From Branchipolynoe longqiensis (lineage: Eukaryota > Annelida > Polychaeta > Phyllodocida > Polynoidae): DNA of 64,000 nt. A program made the translations under genes and the position numbers. The stretch is taken from NCBI GenBank assembly GCA_030323885.1, contig CM059198.1:7400086-7464085 (forward strand), in the 5' to 3' direction. Positions 20,220 to 29,702 of this stretch are shown in pieces; the stretch's first letter is position 1, and the number at the start of each line of letters is the position of its first letter. The notes beneath the pieces were generated by a model. That model was not told the origin of the DNA, made no database searches, and saw nothing but the letters and a program-made list of their open reading frames with translations.

Positions 20220-20627
20220 TGTGAGCTGGAATATCGGCGCAGACTGTGGCGGAGGGCGGCGGGAGGTTAGGACGGAGGAGGCAGCGGGCAGGGGGTGTGC
20301 GGCGGGAGGCGGCGGTGGACGGGTGGGGGGTGTGGGGAGGAAGGGAGTGGACGGCGGGTGTGTGTGGGGGGGGGGGGGGGCGGGGGGCGGCGGAAGGCGG
20401 CGGGGAGGAAGGAGTCGGCGGAAGGATGACCGGGAGGAAGGAGCGGGCGGGGGGTTGGCGAGGTGGGGACGGAAAGGAGGACGGCGGGGGGAAGCAGGGG
20501 ACGGCGGGGGACGGCGAAGGACAGAGCGGGCGGCGTGGACGGAAACGACGGCGGGGGAAACCGGGGGGAGGAGGAGGAGACGGCGGATGACTGCGGGGAA
20601 GGCGGAGCGGCCGTGGGGGACGAGGTG
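20220..20627. repeat. G-rich minisatellite (GGCGG/GGAGG)
   Basis: The plus strand is almost entirely G with interspersed A/C, including a run of 13 Gs at about 20367-20380. There are many G-tracts of three or more, hence high G-quadruplex potential. The Gly/Arg-rich frames are compositional. The last 30 bases (GGGGAAGGCGGAGCGGCCGT) recur at 29476, also just before a SINE-A. Confidence 0.85.
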
Positions 20628-20629
20628 AC

Positions 20630-20933
20630 AGTTTGTTTGTTTGTTGGTGTTTTATATCCTAGCAACATCAAAGGTCATATCAGGACGGGTACCGACTTGT
20701 GACACTGATCCCACATTTATAGTGCTGCCGCACTGGGAGAACAGGTCGCCCGCATGATGACCTGATATCCCACTTAGTCACATTATCCTGACACAGAGCC
20801 AACCAGTCCTTGCCCTATTATAATAATGCCAAACACCAGGCCAGGAGGTGACAAGCATATATTGTTAAGTCATTGGTTTGAACTATTGCATCCAACCCTT
20901 GACTAGAGGATGGAACTATTGAATGATTCATTG
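20630..20933 (-). mobile_element. SINE-A carrying a LINE-tail insertion, 3' part
   Basis: Tail, body and linker of a minus SINE-A. After GTCATTGGTTTGA comes a piece of a LINE 3' end (ATTGCATCCAACCCTTGACT ... GGAACTATTGAATG), then TTCATTG, where an LTR-like block interrupts. The SINE head resumes at 21954. Confidence 0.85.
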
Positions 20934-21953
20934 TGTAAAAATATACGGATTTTCGGTTAAGAATTATATATTGGCAGAGAGCATTATTATTCTTGGATGC
21001 CGGAGTGGGACTTGGGTTATGTAAACTAAAAGTAGCTAAAATTAATAGAATCCCACTCCCATTGTACATGATACTGAGTGAGGTAAACTATATGTTATAT
21101 ATTATGAGTGGAGTTGATGGAAATGTACATGATGCTGGGTGGTGTAAACTATCTGTTATATATGATGTTTGGAGTTAATGAAAAGAGTTCCTTTGCAAGA
21201 AACAGTACAGGATTATTAAAATGTTTCTCTATGTGTCCATAAAGAGTACAATTGGAGGAAAAGAACGATTTTACTATATATATCTATATACATATCTGTA
21301 ACTGTATGCAACATCCTGTCCACCCAGGACCACCGACTGACCCACCTGCCTAATTTGCATATGTATAGAGTGCACCACCTGCAGCTGGTTTGAGTGACAC
21401 CCCCCCACTGGGTGTGTTCACCCACCCAGTCTGTGGGGAGTGTCTGATTGGCTGGCTGGGGAATGTCCAGTCACCTGACTCCCTTGGCCTATCCTGACCA
21501 CACACTAGTCTCAATTAAGTAATTATTAAAAATTCTGCTTCTGAGACACTGAAGAGAATCACTCTCATCCTGGCTCTTGAGTAAGACAGACCGACTTCTG
21601 AGCAGGACCCCAGACACTCTGTCTGATGCTATCAAAATTCATCTATTCAAATTGAGTGTATCCACAGCCAGAGGACTCCTGTCCCATGGGTTGTGGGCAC
21701 TGTTTCAATATACAGGCTAAAGTGACAATAAGACATAGTGTGGGCAGTATATGAGGAGTGCAGGTGCTAGGTCACATGTAAGGGGGATGACAGGAGTTGC
21801 TGCCAATAAAACACAACTTATTCACTGTTCATCCTTGTGACTAGTTTTCCTTCCTCATTCCAGACTTGGTTAAATTGATTAGGCTGATTGCATCACAGGT
21901 GAAATGAAGGGGGAGAGTTTTGTAATTACATAGGGTGCTCACATGTTTTTATA
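20934..21953. mobile_element. LTR-like block 1 (about 1.0 kb), inserted in SINE-A
   Basis: Begins TGTAAAAATATACGGATTTT. It contains a TA-rich segment (21275-21295), a polyadenylation-type signal (GCCAATAAAACACAAC near 21805) and downstream CTTGTGACTAG. It shares its whole length with 33678-34610 and more distantly with 29703-30365. ATTG at 20930-20933 and 21954-21957 brackets it inside the SINE and is a candidate 4-bp target duplication. Solo LTR is my best reading; the 3' end does not show a clear CA. Confidence 0.5.
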
Positions 21954-22257
21954 ATTGGTTTGACTCGACCAGGGTTTGAACCCATGAACCCATGGGTTTG
22001 CATCCACCGAACACCCAAAACCGGAGACGGACGCTCAACTCATTAGGCCACTGCATCTGGATGGAGGTGACAGCGGAGACGGAGGGGATGGGAGCCCGGG
22101 GTTTTTATAATTGGTTTGACTCGACCAGGGTTTGAACCCATGAACCCATGGGTTTGCATCCACCGAACACCCAAAACCGGAGACGGACGCTCAACTCATT
22201 AGGCCACTGCATCTGGATGGAGGTGACAGCGGAGACGGAGGGGATGGGAGCCCGGGG
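21946..22257 (-). repeat. Perfect 156-bp tandem duplication of a SINE-A head
   Basis: 21946-22101 and 22102-22257 appear identical (TTTTTATAATTGG ... GGGAGCCCGGGG). Each copy holds the head: GGTTTGAACCCATGAACCC (box B side) and AACTCATTAGGCCAC (box A side). Identity implies a very recent event or an assembly artefact. Confidence 0.9.
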
Positions 22258-22283
22258 AGGCCGTCCGCGACAGCAGTAGGGAC

Positions 22284-22285
<2 letters not shown>

Positions 22286-22314
<29 letters not shown>

Positions 22315-22315
22315 C
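22286..22315. repeat. 30-base C homopolymer
   Basis: Uninterrupted run of about 30 Cs; its length is unlikely to be reliable in assembly. Confidence 0.95.
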
Positions 22316-22319
22316 ACAC

Positions 22320-22559
22320 ATCCCACCCGCCACCCACACGGTCGGCCCCGGGCGCCTGACCTTTGACCTGACGGTACACACCATCAGAAGAAGCTTGCTG
22401 TCCGCTGGCGAGTGAAAACCGGAAGTTGTCAACGGCGCGTGGTTTTCTTGAACCGGAAACGACCCATGGCCGAGCATATCCGACTTCCGGGATGCATTTC
22501 CTGGCACGACCTGGGGATGCGCACCTGCACGTGCACGCGCACGCCGAGGAAGTCTGACT
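22320..22559. other. No gene recognised
   Basis: GC-rich sequence between the C-run and the GGGA array. Contains TGCACGTGCACGCGCAC near 22525. Confidence 0.4.
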
Positions 22560-22795
22560 GGGTTGGTAGGAGGGAGGGAGGGTGGGAGGGAGGGAGTGAG
22601 GAAGGGTGGGAGTGAGGGTGGCTGGGAGGGAGGGAGGGACGGAGGGTGGGTGGGAGGTACGAGGATTGGGTGGGTGGCTTGGAGGGTGGTTGGGCGGGAG
22701 GGAGGGAGGACTGGGGGGATGGAGGGCGGGAGAGAGGGAGGAATGGAGGGTGGGCTGGAGCGAGGTGATTGAGCGGGAGGGAGGGTGTGTGGGTT
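22560..22795. repeat. GGGAGGGAGGGT minisatellite
   Basis: Purine-rich tetramer-based array (GGGAGGGA, GGAGGGTGGG). Open frames rich in Gly/Glu/Arg or Pro/Ser are by-products. Confidence 0.88.
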
Positions 22796-22921
22796 GGTGA
22801 GAGGTCATTGAACATGACGATAGTCTCCAAACCGGAGAGATCCAAACGTTTCTAGAACCAAGACCGATCACAGGCACACCACAAACTGATACCAAAAAAA
22901 ATAAGAGGCATATTAAATCGT

Positions 22922-22934
22922 GTTAGCGAACACT
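22922..22934. repeat. 13-bp direct repeat, left copy
   Basis: GTTAGCGAACACT recurs at 23381-23393 and brackets a composite of a retroelement 5' end and a SINE-A head. Confidence 0.75.
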
Positions 22935-23194
22935 GGGTCGTAATGCTTGCATTGCGTTTGATTCGAGGAAAGGAAGAGACCCTCCCCCAGCCTCTCCTGC
23001 CTGTCGCGCAGCATTCTCACCTGCCCTGTCATCCGCCCCTCAGCTTTCTCCCACACCAATCGCCCTGCCCCGCCGCTTTCTCACCTCCCCCGCCCTCGCC
23101 GTCCAGCTCTCTCCCTTATAAGGCCGCCTGCCGGCCTCCCTCAGTCACTCGCCTTCCAGCCGTCCTCCCTGCAGCACCAATTTCTTCTGAAGGC
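22935..23194 (+). mobile_element. 5' terminal fragment of the GC-rich gag-only retroelement
   Basis: Matches the minus-strand 5' end of the element at 48940-51335: palindrome CGTAATGCTTGCATTGCG (22939-22956), TTGATTCGAGGAAAGG and GAAGAGACCCTCCCCC, then a C-rich leader, CCCTTATAAGGCCGCC (TATA) and GCCGGCCTCCCTCAG. It stops before the start codon region. It could be a solo LTR or a truncated copy. Confidence 0.75.
23113..23129 (+). promoter_or_regulatory. TATA-type core promoter of the retroelement fragment
   Basis: CCCTTATAAGGCCGCC is conserved with the minus-strand copy at 51084-51099, although the upstream leader has diverged. Expected initiation is 25-35 bp downstream, near CTCCCTCAGTC. 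Confidence 0.5.
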
Positions 23195-23380
23195 CAGGCT
23201 AGGAGGTGACAAGCATATATTTTTAAGTCATTGGTTTGAACCATTGCATCCAACCCTCGACTAGAGGACGGAACTATTGAATGATTCATTGGTTTGACTC
23301 GACCAGGGTTTGAACCCATGAACCCATGGGTTTGCATCCACCGAACACCCAAACCAGGAGACGGATGCTCAACTCATTGG
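23195..23380 (-). mobile_element. SINE-A head with embedded LINE 3' end
   Basis: GGCCAGGCTAGGAGGTGACAAG ... GTCATTGGTTTGA, then about 44 bp of LINE end (ACCATTGCATCCAACCCTCG ... GGAACTATTGAATGA), then TTCATTGGTTTGACTCGACC and the tRNA head. TCATTGGTTTGA is repeated on both sides of the LINE piece. The same arrangement is present at 20860-20933/21954. Confidence 0.88.
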
Positions 23381-23393
23381 GTTAGCGAACACT

Positions 23394-23758
23394 TAAGAAC
23401 AGGACCTGTGAAGAAGCTGAGCATTTTATTTATTCATGCCACATTACGGAAACAGCAGCCGCTTTAACCCAATTCCCTACTGGCGCCTGGATTCAATCAG
23501 TAGTCCTTACTTCATATTCAAGTAAATGTGGTTTAAACACTTCCAAGTTCCAAAACATTCAGTCGCCGCACGCACTAAATACACATGATGAATTTGATTC
23601 CGGTGGCAATCAAGGTTCCATTCATGATGTTTCAGTCGGGTTCCGAAGATAGATAATCCACTTCCGGTTTACACGAAGTTTCTTCCGGTAGTCCGGGATC
23701 GTCGCCCCATGTGTGTGGCTATGGCTATTTATTTTCTGTGATATAACCTGGTTTTATT
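23394..23758. other. Nothing recognised
   Basis: Spacer with repeated CTTCCGG words at 23645-23695 but no identifiable element. Confidence 0.4.
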
Positions 23759-23761
23759 TAC

Positions 23762-24045
23762 AACGGGTCGCGCGCCGTGGCCGAGTCGGTAGAGCCCGGG
23801 ACTCTCGGGCGGAAGGTCGCGAGTTTGGTACCCGGTCGAGTAAGCCTAATGACATAACAAACTGGTATTTGTCGCTTCCTAGCCTGGCTTGCAGCATTAA
23901 TAGGATGGGGCAAGGACTGGTTAGCTCAGTGTCAGGACAATGTGACTGAGTTTGATATTGGATCATGGCGACAGCCGCCTGATTTCCGAGTGGGGCAGCA
24001 CTATAAAGTGTGCACTGTCAGTACCTATCCTGATATTTCTGTTGG
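23762..24045 (+). mobile_element. SINE-A2, near-complete
   Basis: Head GCCGTGGCCGAGTCGGTAGAGC (box A) and CGAGTTTGGTACCCGGTCGAG (box B region), then the SINE-A body (GTCAGGACAATGTGACTGAG, GTGGGGCAGCACTATAAAG). The end near 24045 is truncated at CCTATCCTGATA. Confidence 0.85.
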
Positions 24046-24104
24046 TGTGGGTACATTAGTTGTTTAAGCAGGGCAAATTTCAGTCACGGACAACTGGTCT
24101 TCCT

Positions 24105-24275
24105 CATTCTACTGCTCCTTGCCCTATCCTATTAATGCTGAGCATCTGGCTAGGAAGCGACAAGTGTCAATTTTTAAGTCATTGGTTTGACTAGACCAGG
24201 ATTCAAACCCACGACCCCACGATCTTCCAACACAGGAGATGGACTCTCTAACTCATTTGGCCATCCCGTATGGTA
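24105..24275 (-). mobile_element. SINE-A head and linker
   Basis: CCTTGCCCTATCCTATTAATG through GATTCAAACCCACGACCCC (box B) and CTAACTCATTTGGCCATCCC (box A), joined head-to-tail to a short plus fragment TATGACCTTAGATGTTGGC (24277-24320). Confidence 0.85.
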
Positions 24276-24424
24276 TGACCTTAGATGTTGGCAAGATGGA
24301 AAAATCCAACGATCAAACAACATTTACAAGAAAAGAAGATTCCGTGGAAGCCTGCGTTCCTGTAGATTGTCCGTCATTATCTGGCACCGCACAATTTGAG
24401 ACAGATCGGACACTTCTGTTTTCC

Positions 24425-24740
24425 AGCATCGGGCGATTCAAAAGGCATGACTTTGTGGGTTCAAATCTTGGTAGAGTCAAACCAATGACTTAGAAATTGA
24501 TACTTGTCACTTCTTAGCCTGGCGCTTGACATTATTAGGATAGGACAAGGACTGCTGGGCTCAATATCAGGATAATGTGATTGTGTGGGATATCAGCTCA
24601 TGGAGCTGGTGGCCTGGTTTCCCAGTGGGACAGCACTATAAAGTTGCCATGAGTGCGCACTGTCACAAGTTGGTTCCCGTCCTGATATGACCTTGGATGT
24701 TGCGAGGATGTAAAAGAACAAGAAACAAAAACACAAAGCA
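24425..24740 (+). mobile_element. SINE-A, 5' head truncated
   Basis: GGGTTCAAATCTTGGTAGAG (decayed box B), GACATTATTAGGATAGGAC, GGATATCAGCTCATGGAGC, and tail AAGAACAAGAAACAAAAAC. Confidence 0.85.
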
Positions 24741-24826
24741 AACAGCGACAATGTGGAGACCTTGCATACTTGAATGTAGGCAGATAGACATACTCACAAT
24801 GTTATATGCACAATACACAATACAAC

Positions 24827-25157
24827 TAAAAGTTGCATGGTCCGATAGCTTTGAGTTTCTGTCATTTTTCTCACATAAATAGTTTAGATCGACCATTATA
24901 ATCTACATTTATTTCAAATGGGTAACTTTTTATATATTTGAAGTGCAAAGATGTAAACTTGGTTTTGGCAAGCATGCTAAAACTCTGATATAACAGGGTT
25001 ATACAGTAACAGGTTCTATTAAATTGACTCATTATTCCCTTCTATTTGGCAGCAAATGTTAATAAGTCCACCAATATCTACCAATATCTATGTTAGACAT
25101 GTAGGATAAAATCTAGATAATGATTTTAGTTGATTGAAATATTAAACCACGGACTAA
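24827..25157. mobile_element. MITE-1, near-complete
   Basis: Left end AAGTTGCATGGTCCGATAGC. The interior aligns throughout with 3681-4042. The right terminus is decayed (AAACCACGGACT). Confidence 0.8.
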
Positions 25158-25159
25158 AT

Positions 25160-25879
25160 ATCAGATGGTAGGACCGTTAATGGTTTTAGAGATTATGTTA
25201 AATCAATGAACTTAGCGACACTACCGAGAAAAGAACATGAAAGAAGAAAAGGGAGAAAAAGGAGGACAGCTACAAATGGTGCCATTAAATCCCACAGGAG
25301 GCCGAATGGAACCCTGCAAACTTGACTTGGCATCCTGCAGCGTCCTTCTTCAGCTGACATACCAAGTGCCCTTACTTCAGGAACGCTAGATGAATAATGG
25401 AAACGCTCAGTAGAAGAGGCGGGGGGGGGGTGTAGAGTGGATGGGCGGGGGGTGTAAAGTGGATTGACGGGGGGAGGGGGGTCTTCAGTAGAATCTAAAG
25501 TGTCTAACTTAGCACGTTGCAAATAACCGTATGATGTATTTTTGTCTGACTAGTTAGGGGGGGGGGGAGACAAGGAAATGTGCCTTACTGTATAATATCT
25601 GGTATTGGTGACTGGCTCCACTGATTTTCATATTTACAATATAATATAGATATATGTGTGTGTGTAATGGAGATATGTTAAATCTTTTTGAAAAAAGAAG
25701 AGAGAAAGACAAAGGAAGAAAGACGTGTTTAACGACAATTCTAGAATCATGCAATACCATGTATTGCATACTCACCAAGTGAATAATACATATGTTGAAC
25801 TGGAATTGTATGCAGTTAATATTACAACTAATAGTTCATTTATATCATGCTTCTATTATCGAACAGGATTTTCATATGG
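25160..25879. other. No gene recognised
   Basis: AT-rich with G-runs at about 25421-25430 and 25556-25567 and a TGTGTG stretch near 25655. Confidence 0.4.
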
Positions 25880-26517
25880 TTCTTATTGCAACATCAATAT
25901 AACCATAGATGGCACAAACATAGAACAAGTATCCGAATTCATATATCTCGGACAAAAGATTACAAATGATGGGAGATGTGAGGAAGAAATTAAAAGAAGG
26001 ATAACAATAGCCCGAACAACATTCCCCAAAATGTATAGTGTTAACATCAAGTAAGATATTAATACAAACAAGGAAGCATATTCTTCAGTGTTATGTGTGG
26101 TCTACTCTAATGTATGGGGCTGAGACATGGACAATCTCTAAAAAAATGCACAAACGTTTAGCAGCATTTGAGATGTGGACTTTTCGAAGAGTGATGAAAT
26201 TATCATGGGCAAAAAATATCACCAACAAAGAAGTTCTCAGACAAATTAAAAATAAGAAAAGATTGTTTGCCACTATACAGACAAAGAAACTTATTTATTT
26301 TGGCCACATCATTTGTCAGAGTTCAATATACCGTACATTGTTGGAAGGGAAGGTGAATGGCAGCAGAGGGAGAGGGAGACCAAGAACATCATGGTTTACA
26401 AATATTTCACAGTGGACAGGCTTGAATTATTCACAGTCTATCAGAACAGCACACCATCGGGACAAGTGGAGAACCATTGCATCCAACCCTCGACTAGAGG
26501 ACGGAACTATTGATTGA
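25880..26517 (+). pseudogene. RTE-like reverse transcriptase C-terminal region
   Basis: A first frame (to 26054) gives ITIDGTNIEQVSEFIYLGQK and RCEEEIKRRITIARTTF. A second, overlapping frame from about 26040 gives SKILIQTRKHILQCYVWSTL, MYGAETWTISKKMHKRL, FEMWTFRRVMKLSWAKN, ITNKEVLRQI, LIYFGHI and GRGRPRTSWFTNISQW, ending in RTIASNPRLEDGTID. This is the post-catalytic thumb/C-terminal part of an RTE-group reverse transcriptase; the catalytic palm, YADD and endonuclease are missing. One frameshift near 26040 makes it non-functional. It is distinct from LINE-1a (about 1.5-2.5 kb), with which it shares only family-level motifs. Confidence 0.8.
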
Positions 26518-26526
26518 TTGATTAAT
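25880..26526 (+). mobile_element. RTE-like LINE 3' end (LINE-1b) with (TTGA)n tail
   Basis: 5'-truncated LINE whose ORF ends at 26517 and whose last bases (CCAACCCTCGACTAGAGGAC ... ATTGATTGATTGATT) form the 3' terminus. That terminus is the piece embedded in SINE-A copies at 20.9 and 23.2 kb, so this family has been active in the genome more than once. Confidence 0.82.
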
Positions 26527-26554
26527 GCAACTGATATTGTCATTTATGCACCAA

Positions 26555-26625
26555 CAAATTGTACTGAACGGCCGGAAGACCAGTGCTCTGGCCCTGACAA
26601 AAGACATTGTTCGCTGAATAAAATA
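26555..26625 (+). repeat. Dispersed repeat G with hairpin, copy 1
   Basis: GGCCGGAAGACCAGTGCTCTGG and CTGACAAAAG, followed by GAATAAA. Related copies at 32435-32490 and 38175-38220 contain CAGTGCTTCGGCACTG, a perfect stem with a TTCG loop. Confidence 0.55.
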
Positions 26626-26639
26626 CATTTAGTAAAAAA

Positions 26640-27020
26640 GGGTATTGGGTTATGGTATATATATGGTAACATGTAGAGGATATTCTATATGGAATATGTT
26701 ATATCAAATGGAACTATTACGTATGTTTGCCTGATCAGTTAGGGTGGCATAAAATGAAGCATGCCTTACTGTATAATATAAAGTGTAAAGTGTTGTGGGT
26801 ATGTTATTTATATAGTCATATGTAGTGGATATTCCATATGGAATATATTATATCAAATGGAACTACATGTATTATGTATGTTTGTCTGATCAGTTACGGC
26901 ATCAGAAAAGGAAGTATGCCTTGTTGTATAATATACAACGTAAAGTTTGTTTGTTTAACCACATGCCCAGTGTGAAAGTAGATGTCTGCTATTGGGGGCA
27001 TACAGCATAAAGTGTCATGG
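26640..27020. repeat. About 150-bp AT-rich satellite, left block
   Basis: Units start near 26678 and 26827 (period 149). Each contains the palindrome ATATTCCATATGGAATAT (or close), ATATCAAATGGAACTA, GCCTGATCAGTT and GTATGCCTT. Confidence 0.85.
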
Positions 27021-27030
27021 GTATGGTATT

Positions 27031-27530
27031 GTCGTGGGGGTGATGAAAATGGGAAATATTGCGCCTGGAGCGGGACTCAAACCCACATCTCTTTGCATTC
27101 CGGGCCAGTGTGCTAACCATTACACCATCTAGGCTCCCTGATATCAACACACTACCCTTGCCTACCTGTCTATGTGGCTCCTTGCCTGAGAGGTCAGTGC
27201 AGACTACTACACTCGTCCCCCTGGAATTGTAAGTCTTTAATGCTTACAATTACAGACATACAGGCAATGCACTTACATATACATACACCGGGTAGGTTCA
27301 ACAACTATACAGCACATAGCTTGTACAGGATCATGGTCACGGCAGCCAGTGTTGTGGGGGTGTTGAAAATGGGAAATATTGTGCCTAGAGCGGGACTCGA
27401 ACCCACATCTCTTTGCATTCCGGGTCAGTGTGCTAACCATTACACCATCTAGGATCCCTGATATCAACACACTACCCATGCCCACCTGTCTATGTGGCTC
27501 CTTACCTGAGAGGTCAGTGCAGACCACTAC
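27031..27530 (-). mobile_element. SINE-B head-to-tail dimer inside the satellite
   Basis: Landmark GGGAAATATT at 27051 and 27371 (period 320). Each unit has a head with GGGACTC(A/G)AACCCACATC (box B) and CTAACCATTACACC (box A), and the leader CTCCTTGCCTGAGAGGTCAG. Hairpin arms AATTGTAAG/CTTACAATT lie at 27226-27253. Confidence 0.88.
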
Positions 27531-27534
27531 AGTA

Positions 27535-27810
27535 TATATGGTATAATACATTATATAATTTATATGTATAGTAATATGTAGTGGATATTCTATATGGAAT
27601 ATATTATATAAAATGGAACTATTATGTGTGGTTGCCTGATCAGTTCGGGCGCCAGAAAAGGAAACGTGCCTTTTTGTAAAATATACAGCATGACATGTCT
27701 TGTGTATGGTATATGTGGTATATATATGCTAATATGTAGTGCATATTCTATATAGAATATATTATATCAAATGGAACTATTATGTATACTATATACCGTG
27801 TAGTGCATAT
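27535..27810. repeat. About 150-bp AT-rich satellite, right block
   Basis: Two more units near 27583 and 27740 (period 157) with GGATATTCTATATGGAATAT and AAAATGGAACTATTATGTG. Confidence 0.85.
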
Positions 27811-27937
27811 CATACGGGGAATAGTGTATAATCTGAACAGGTGAACTTATTTGTGTCACATTTATATTGTTTAATATGTGATAAGTATTGTGTATAGAAT
27901 GGTTTGCATAGTAAGAGTAGTATTAATGTCGTGGCAG

Positions 27938-28135
27938 GGTGGGAGGGAACGGGGCGGGACGGGGGGACGGGGCGGGCGGGGGGGAGCGGGAGGGAACGGG
28001 GCGGGGCGGGGCGGGCCGGGAGGGGGCGGGACGGGGCGGGACGGGGCGGGCGGGGTGGGACGGAGCGGGGCGGGGCGGGACGAGGTGGGGCGGGGCGGGG
28101 CGGGGCGGAGCGGGGCGGGGCGGGGCGGGGCAGTG
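27938..28135. repeat. GGGGCGGGAC minisatellite
   Basis: Short GGGGCGGGGC/GGGACGGGGC units. Dense G-tracts give strong G-quadruplex potential. The Arg/Gly and Pro/Ala frames are artefacts. Confidence 0.92.
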
Positions 28136-28139
28136 TGCC

Positions 28140-28412
28140 GCTCCCATAGAGCAGTGTCATGAACCCTTTTACCCCTGGTTTTGGGGGCCCACTCACCAAC
28201 ACTTCAACACCCACCATCACCAAATCACCGACAACCATCAACAACCAAAAAGAGCCAAAAAGAGCCAACCAAACCTCTCCGCCTTACACTGTCAGTTAAA
28301 CTCCAGACCTGGCGTAAACAATCCACCATCCATCCCTCCCAACAGCAGCTGGACGTGCTCCTGTTGACCAGGCTCTTATTCGCAGCCTGTTTATCTGGAG
28401 GAGTTGTACTGG
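28140..28412. other. No gene recognised
   Basis: Contains a small CAAAAAGAGC tandem near 28246-28266. Confidence 0.4.
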
Positions 28413-28414
28413 GC

Positions 28415-28735
28415 ATGGTTAGCCGAATCGGTAGAGCGTGTGCCTCACGTGCGAGAGATCGGGAGTTCGGTTCCCGTCCAATAATCAAACCGAGGATTTG
28501 TACAATTGATCCTTGTCACTTCCCAAGCTGGTGCTCGGCATTAATAGGATAGGGCAAAGGCATGGTTAGCTCCGTGTGATGATAATGTGACTGAGTGGGA
28601 TGTCTGGTCATGTTGATGACAGCCTGATTTCAAATGGGGCAGCACTACAAAATCACCATGAGTGGGCACTGTCACAAGTCGGTACCCATCCTGATATGAC
28701 CTTAGATGTAGCTAGGATGCAAAACAACAACAAAC
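28415..28735 (+). mobile_element. SINE-A2, complete to tail
   Basis: Head TGGTTAGCCGAATCGGTAGAGC and GGGAGTTCGGTTCCCGTCC (box B), body GGCATTAATAGGATAGGGC, tail CAAAACAACAACAAACCAAC. Confidence 0.88.
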
Positions 28736-28739
28736 CAAC

Positions 28740-28860
28740 AAAGCTGACAGCCTGGTCTCCCAGTCAGCCAGTACGGTATAAAATCACCATGAGTTTGCGC
28801 TGTCACAAGTCGGTACCCATCCTGATATGACCTTAGATGTAAAACAAAACACAAAAAAAC
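28740..28860 (+). mobile_element. SINE-A 3' fragment, duplicated end
   Basis: GACAGCCTGGTCTCCCAGTC ... CCTGATATGACCTTAGATGT with tail AAAACAAAACACAAAAAAAC. A further tail scrap (TTTTGCCAGGACGGACGTAA) follows at 28870-28905. Confidence 0.75.
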
Positions 28861-28918
28861 ATACATTAGCTTTTGCCAGGACGGACGTAAGACTCCAACA
28901 ACCAGCAAACCATCTAGA

Positions 28919-29246
28919 ACCAGACGGGATGGCTGAATGAGTTAGATCGTCCTTCTCCTCTGTTGGTAGATCGTGGGGTCGTGGGTTCGAACCCCAGTCG
29001 AGTCAAACCAATGACTTCAAAATGTATACTTGTTGCTTCCTAGCCTGGCGATTGGCATTACTAGGATAGGACAAGGACTGGTTGGCTCAGTGTCAGGATA
29101 ATGTGACTGAGTGGGATATCAGGTCATGGTGCTGGTGGCCTGGTCTTCCAGTGGGGCAGCAATAGTGCCATGAGTGCGCACTGTCAATAGTTGGTACCCA
29201 TCCTGATATGACCTTAGATGTTGCTAGGACGTAAATCAACAACCAA
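28919..29246 (+). mobile_element. SINE-A, full length, 13-bp target duplication
   Basis: CAAACCATCTAGA flanks at 28906-28918 and 29247-29259. The element starts ACCAGACGGGATGGCTGAAT (box A) with GGGTTCGAACCCC (box B) at about 28983, followed by the conserved body and an AACAACCAA tail. This copy defines the SINE-A 5' end. Confidence 0.93.
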
Positions 29247-29259
29247 CAAACCATCTAGA

Positions 29260-29515
29260 TGAATGTTGGTGCAGCGCGCGTTGCGTGTGCGTTGTTGGTA
29301 ACACGGGGCTCCGCCGCTGTCGGCCGGTGTGAGCCTACACGCCGCTCCGCGACATGACGGCGGTGACTGCCCCTACTTCCGGTCGCGACACCGTTGACGC
29401 ATTACCTCACCGCGCCGGCACTTCGGGTCACAAAGTGCATCTCGACTTATAAATACACACACATATGGTTGTTGTTCGTCGGGGGAAGGCGGAGCGCCGT
29501 GGGGGACGGAGGTGA
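29260..29515. other. GC-rich spacer, partly repeated
   Basis: The last 45 bases (GGGGAAGGCGGAGCGCCGT ... GAGGTGAC) match the sequence just before the SINE-A at 20630, so host sequence and SINE were copied together. Confidence 0.5.
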
Positions 29516-29687
29516 CATTTTGTTTGTTTGTTGATGTTTTATGTCCTAGCAACATCTAAGGTCATATCAGGACGGGTACCCACTTGTGACACTGATGCCA
29601 AATTTATAGTGCTGCCCCACTGGGAGACCAGGTTGCCGGCACTATGACCTGATATCCCACTTAGTCACATTATCCTGATACTGAGCT
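29516..29687 (-). mobile_element. SINE-A 3' half
   Basis: TTTGTTTGTTTGTTGATG tail, CGGGTACCCACTTGTGACAC, GGAGACCAGGTTGCCGGCAC. It breaks off in the hairpin at 29668. Confidence 0.82.
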
Positions 29688-29702
29688 AGTATCAGGATAA
29701 TG
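29668..29702. repeat. Perfect 15-bp inverted repeat
   Basis: CATTATCCTGATACT, five-base GAGCT, AGTATCAGGATAATG. The left arm is SINE-A sequence, the right arm its exact reverse. Confidence 0.92.

Noticed and set aside
20212..20628. Gly/Arg-rich frames (RNA-binding RGG-like)
   Set aside because: Caused by a G-rich minisatellite; overlapping frames on both strands are equally open.
27878..28367. Gly/Arg and Pro/Ala-rich frames
   Set aside because: By-product of the GGGGCGGGAC array.
28919..29010. Functional tRNA gene
   Set aside because: Box A and B are present, but the sequence continues into a SINE body with target duplications; the same holds for the other tRNA-like heads.
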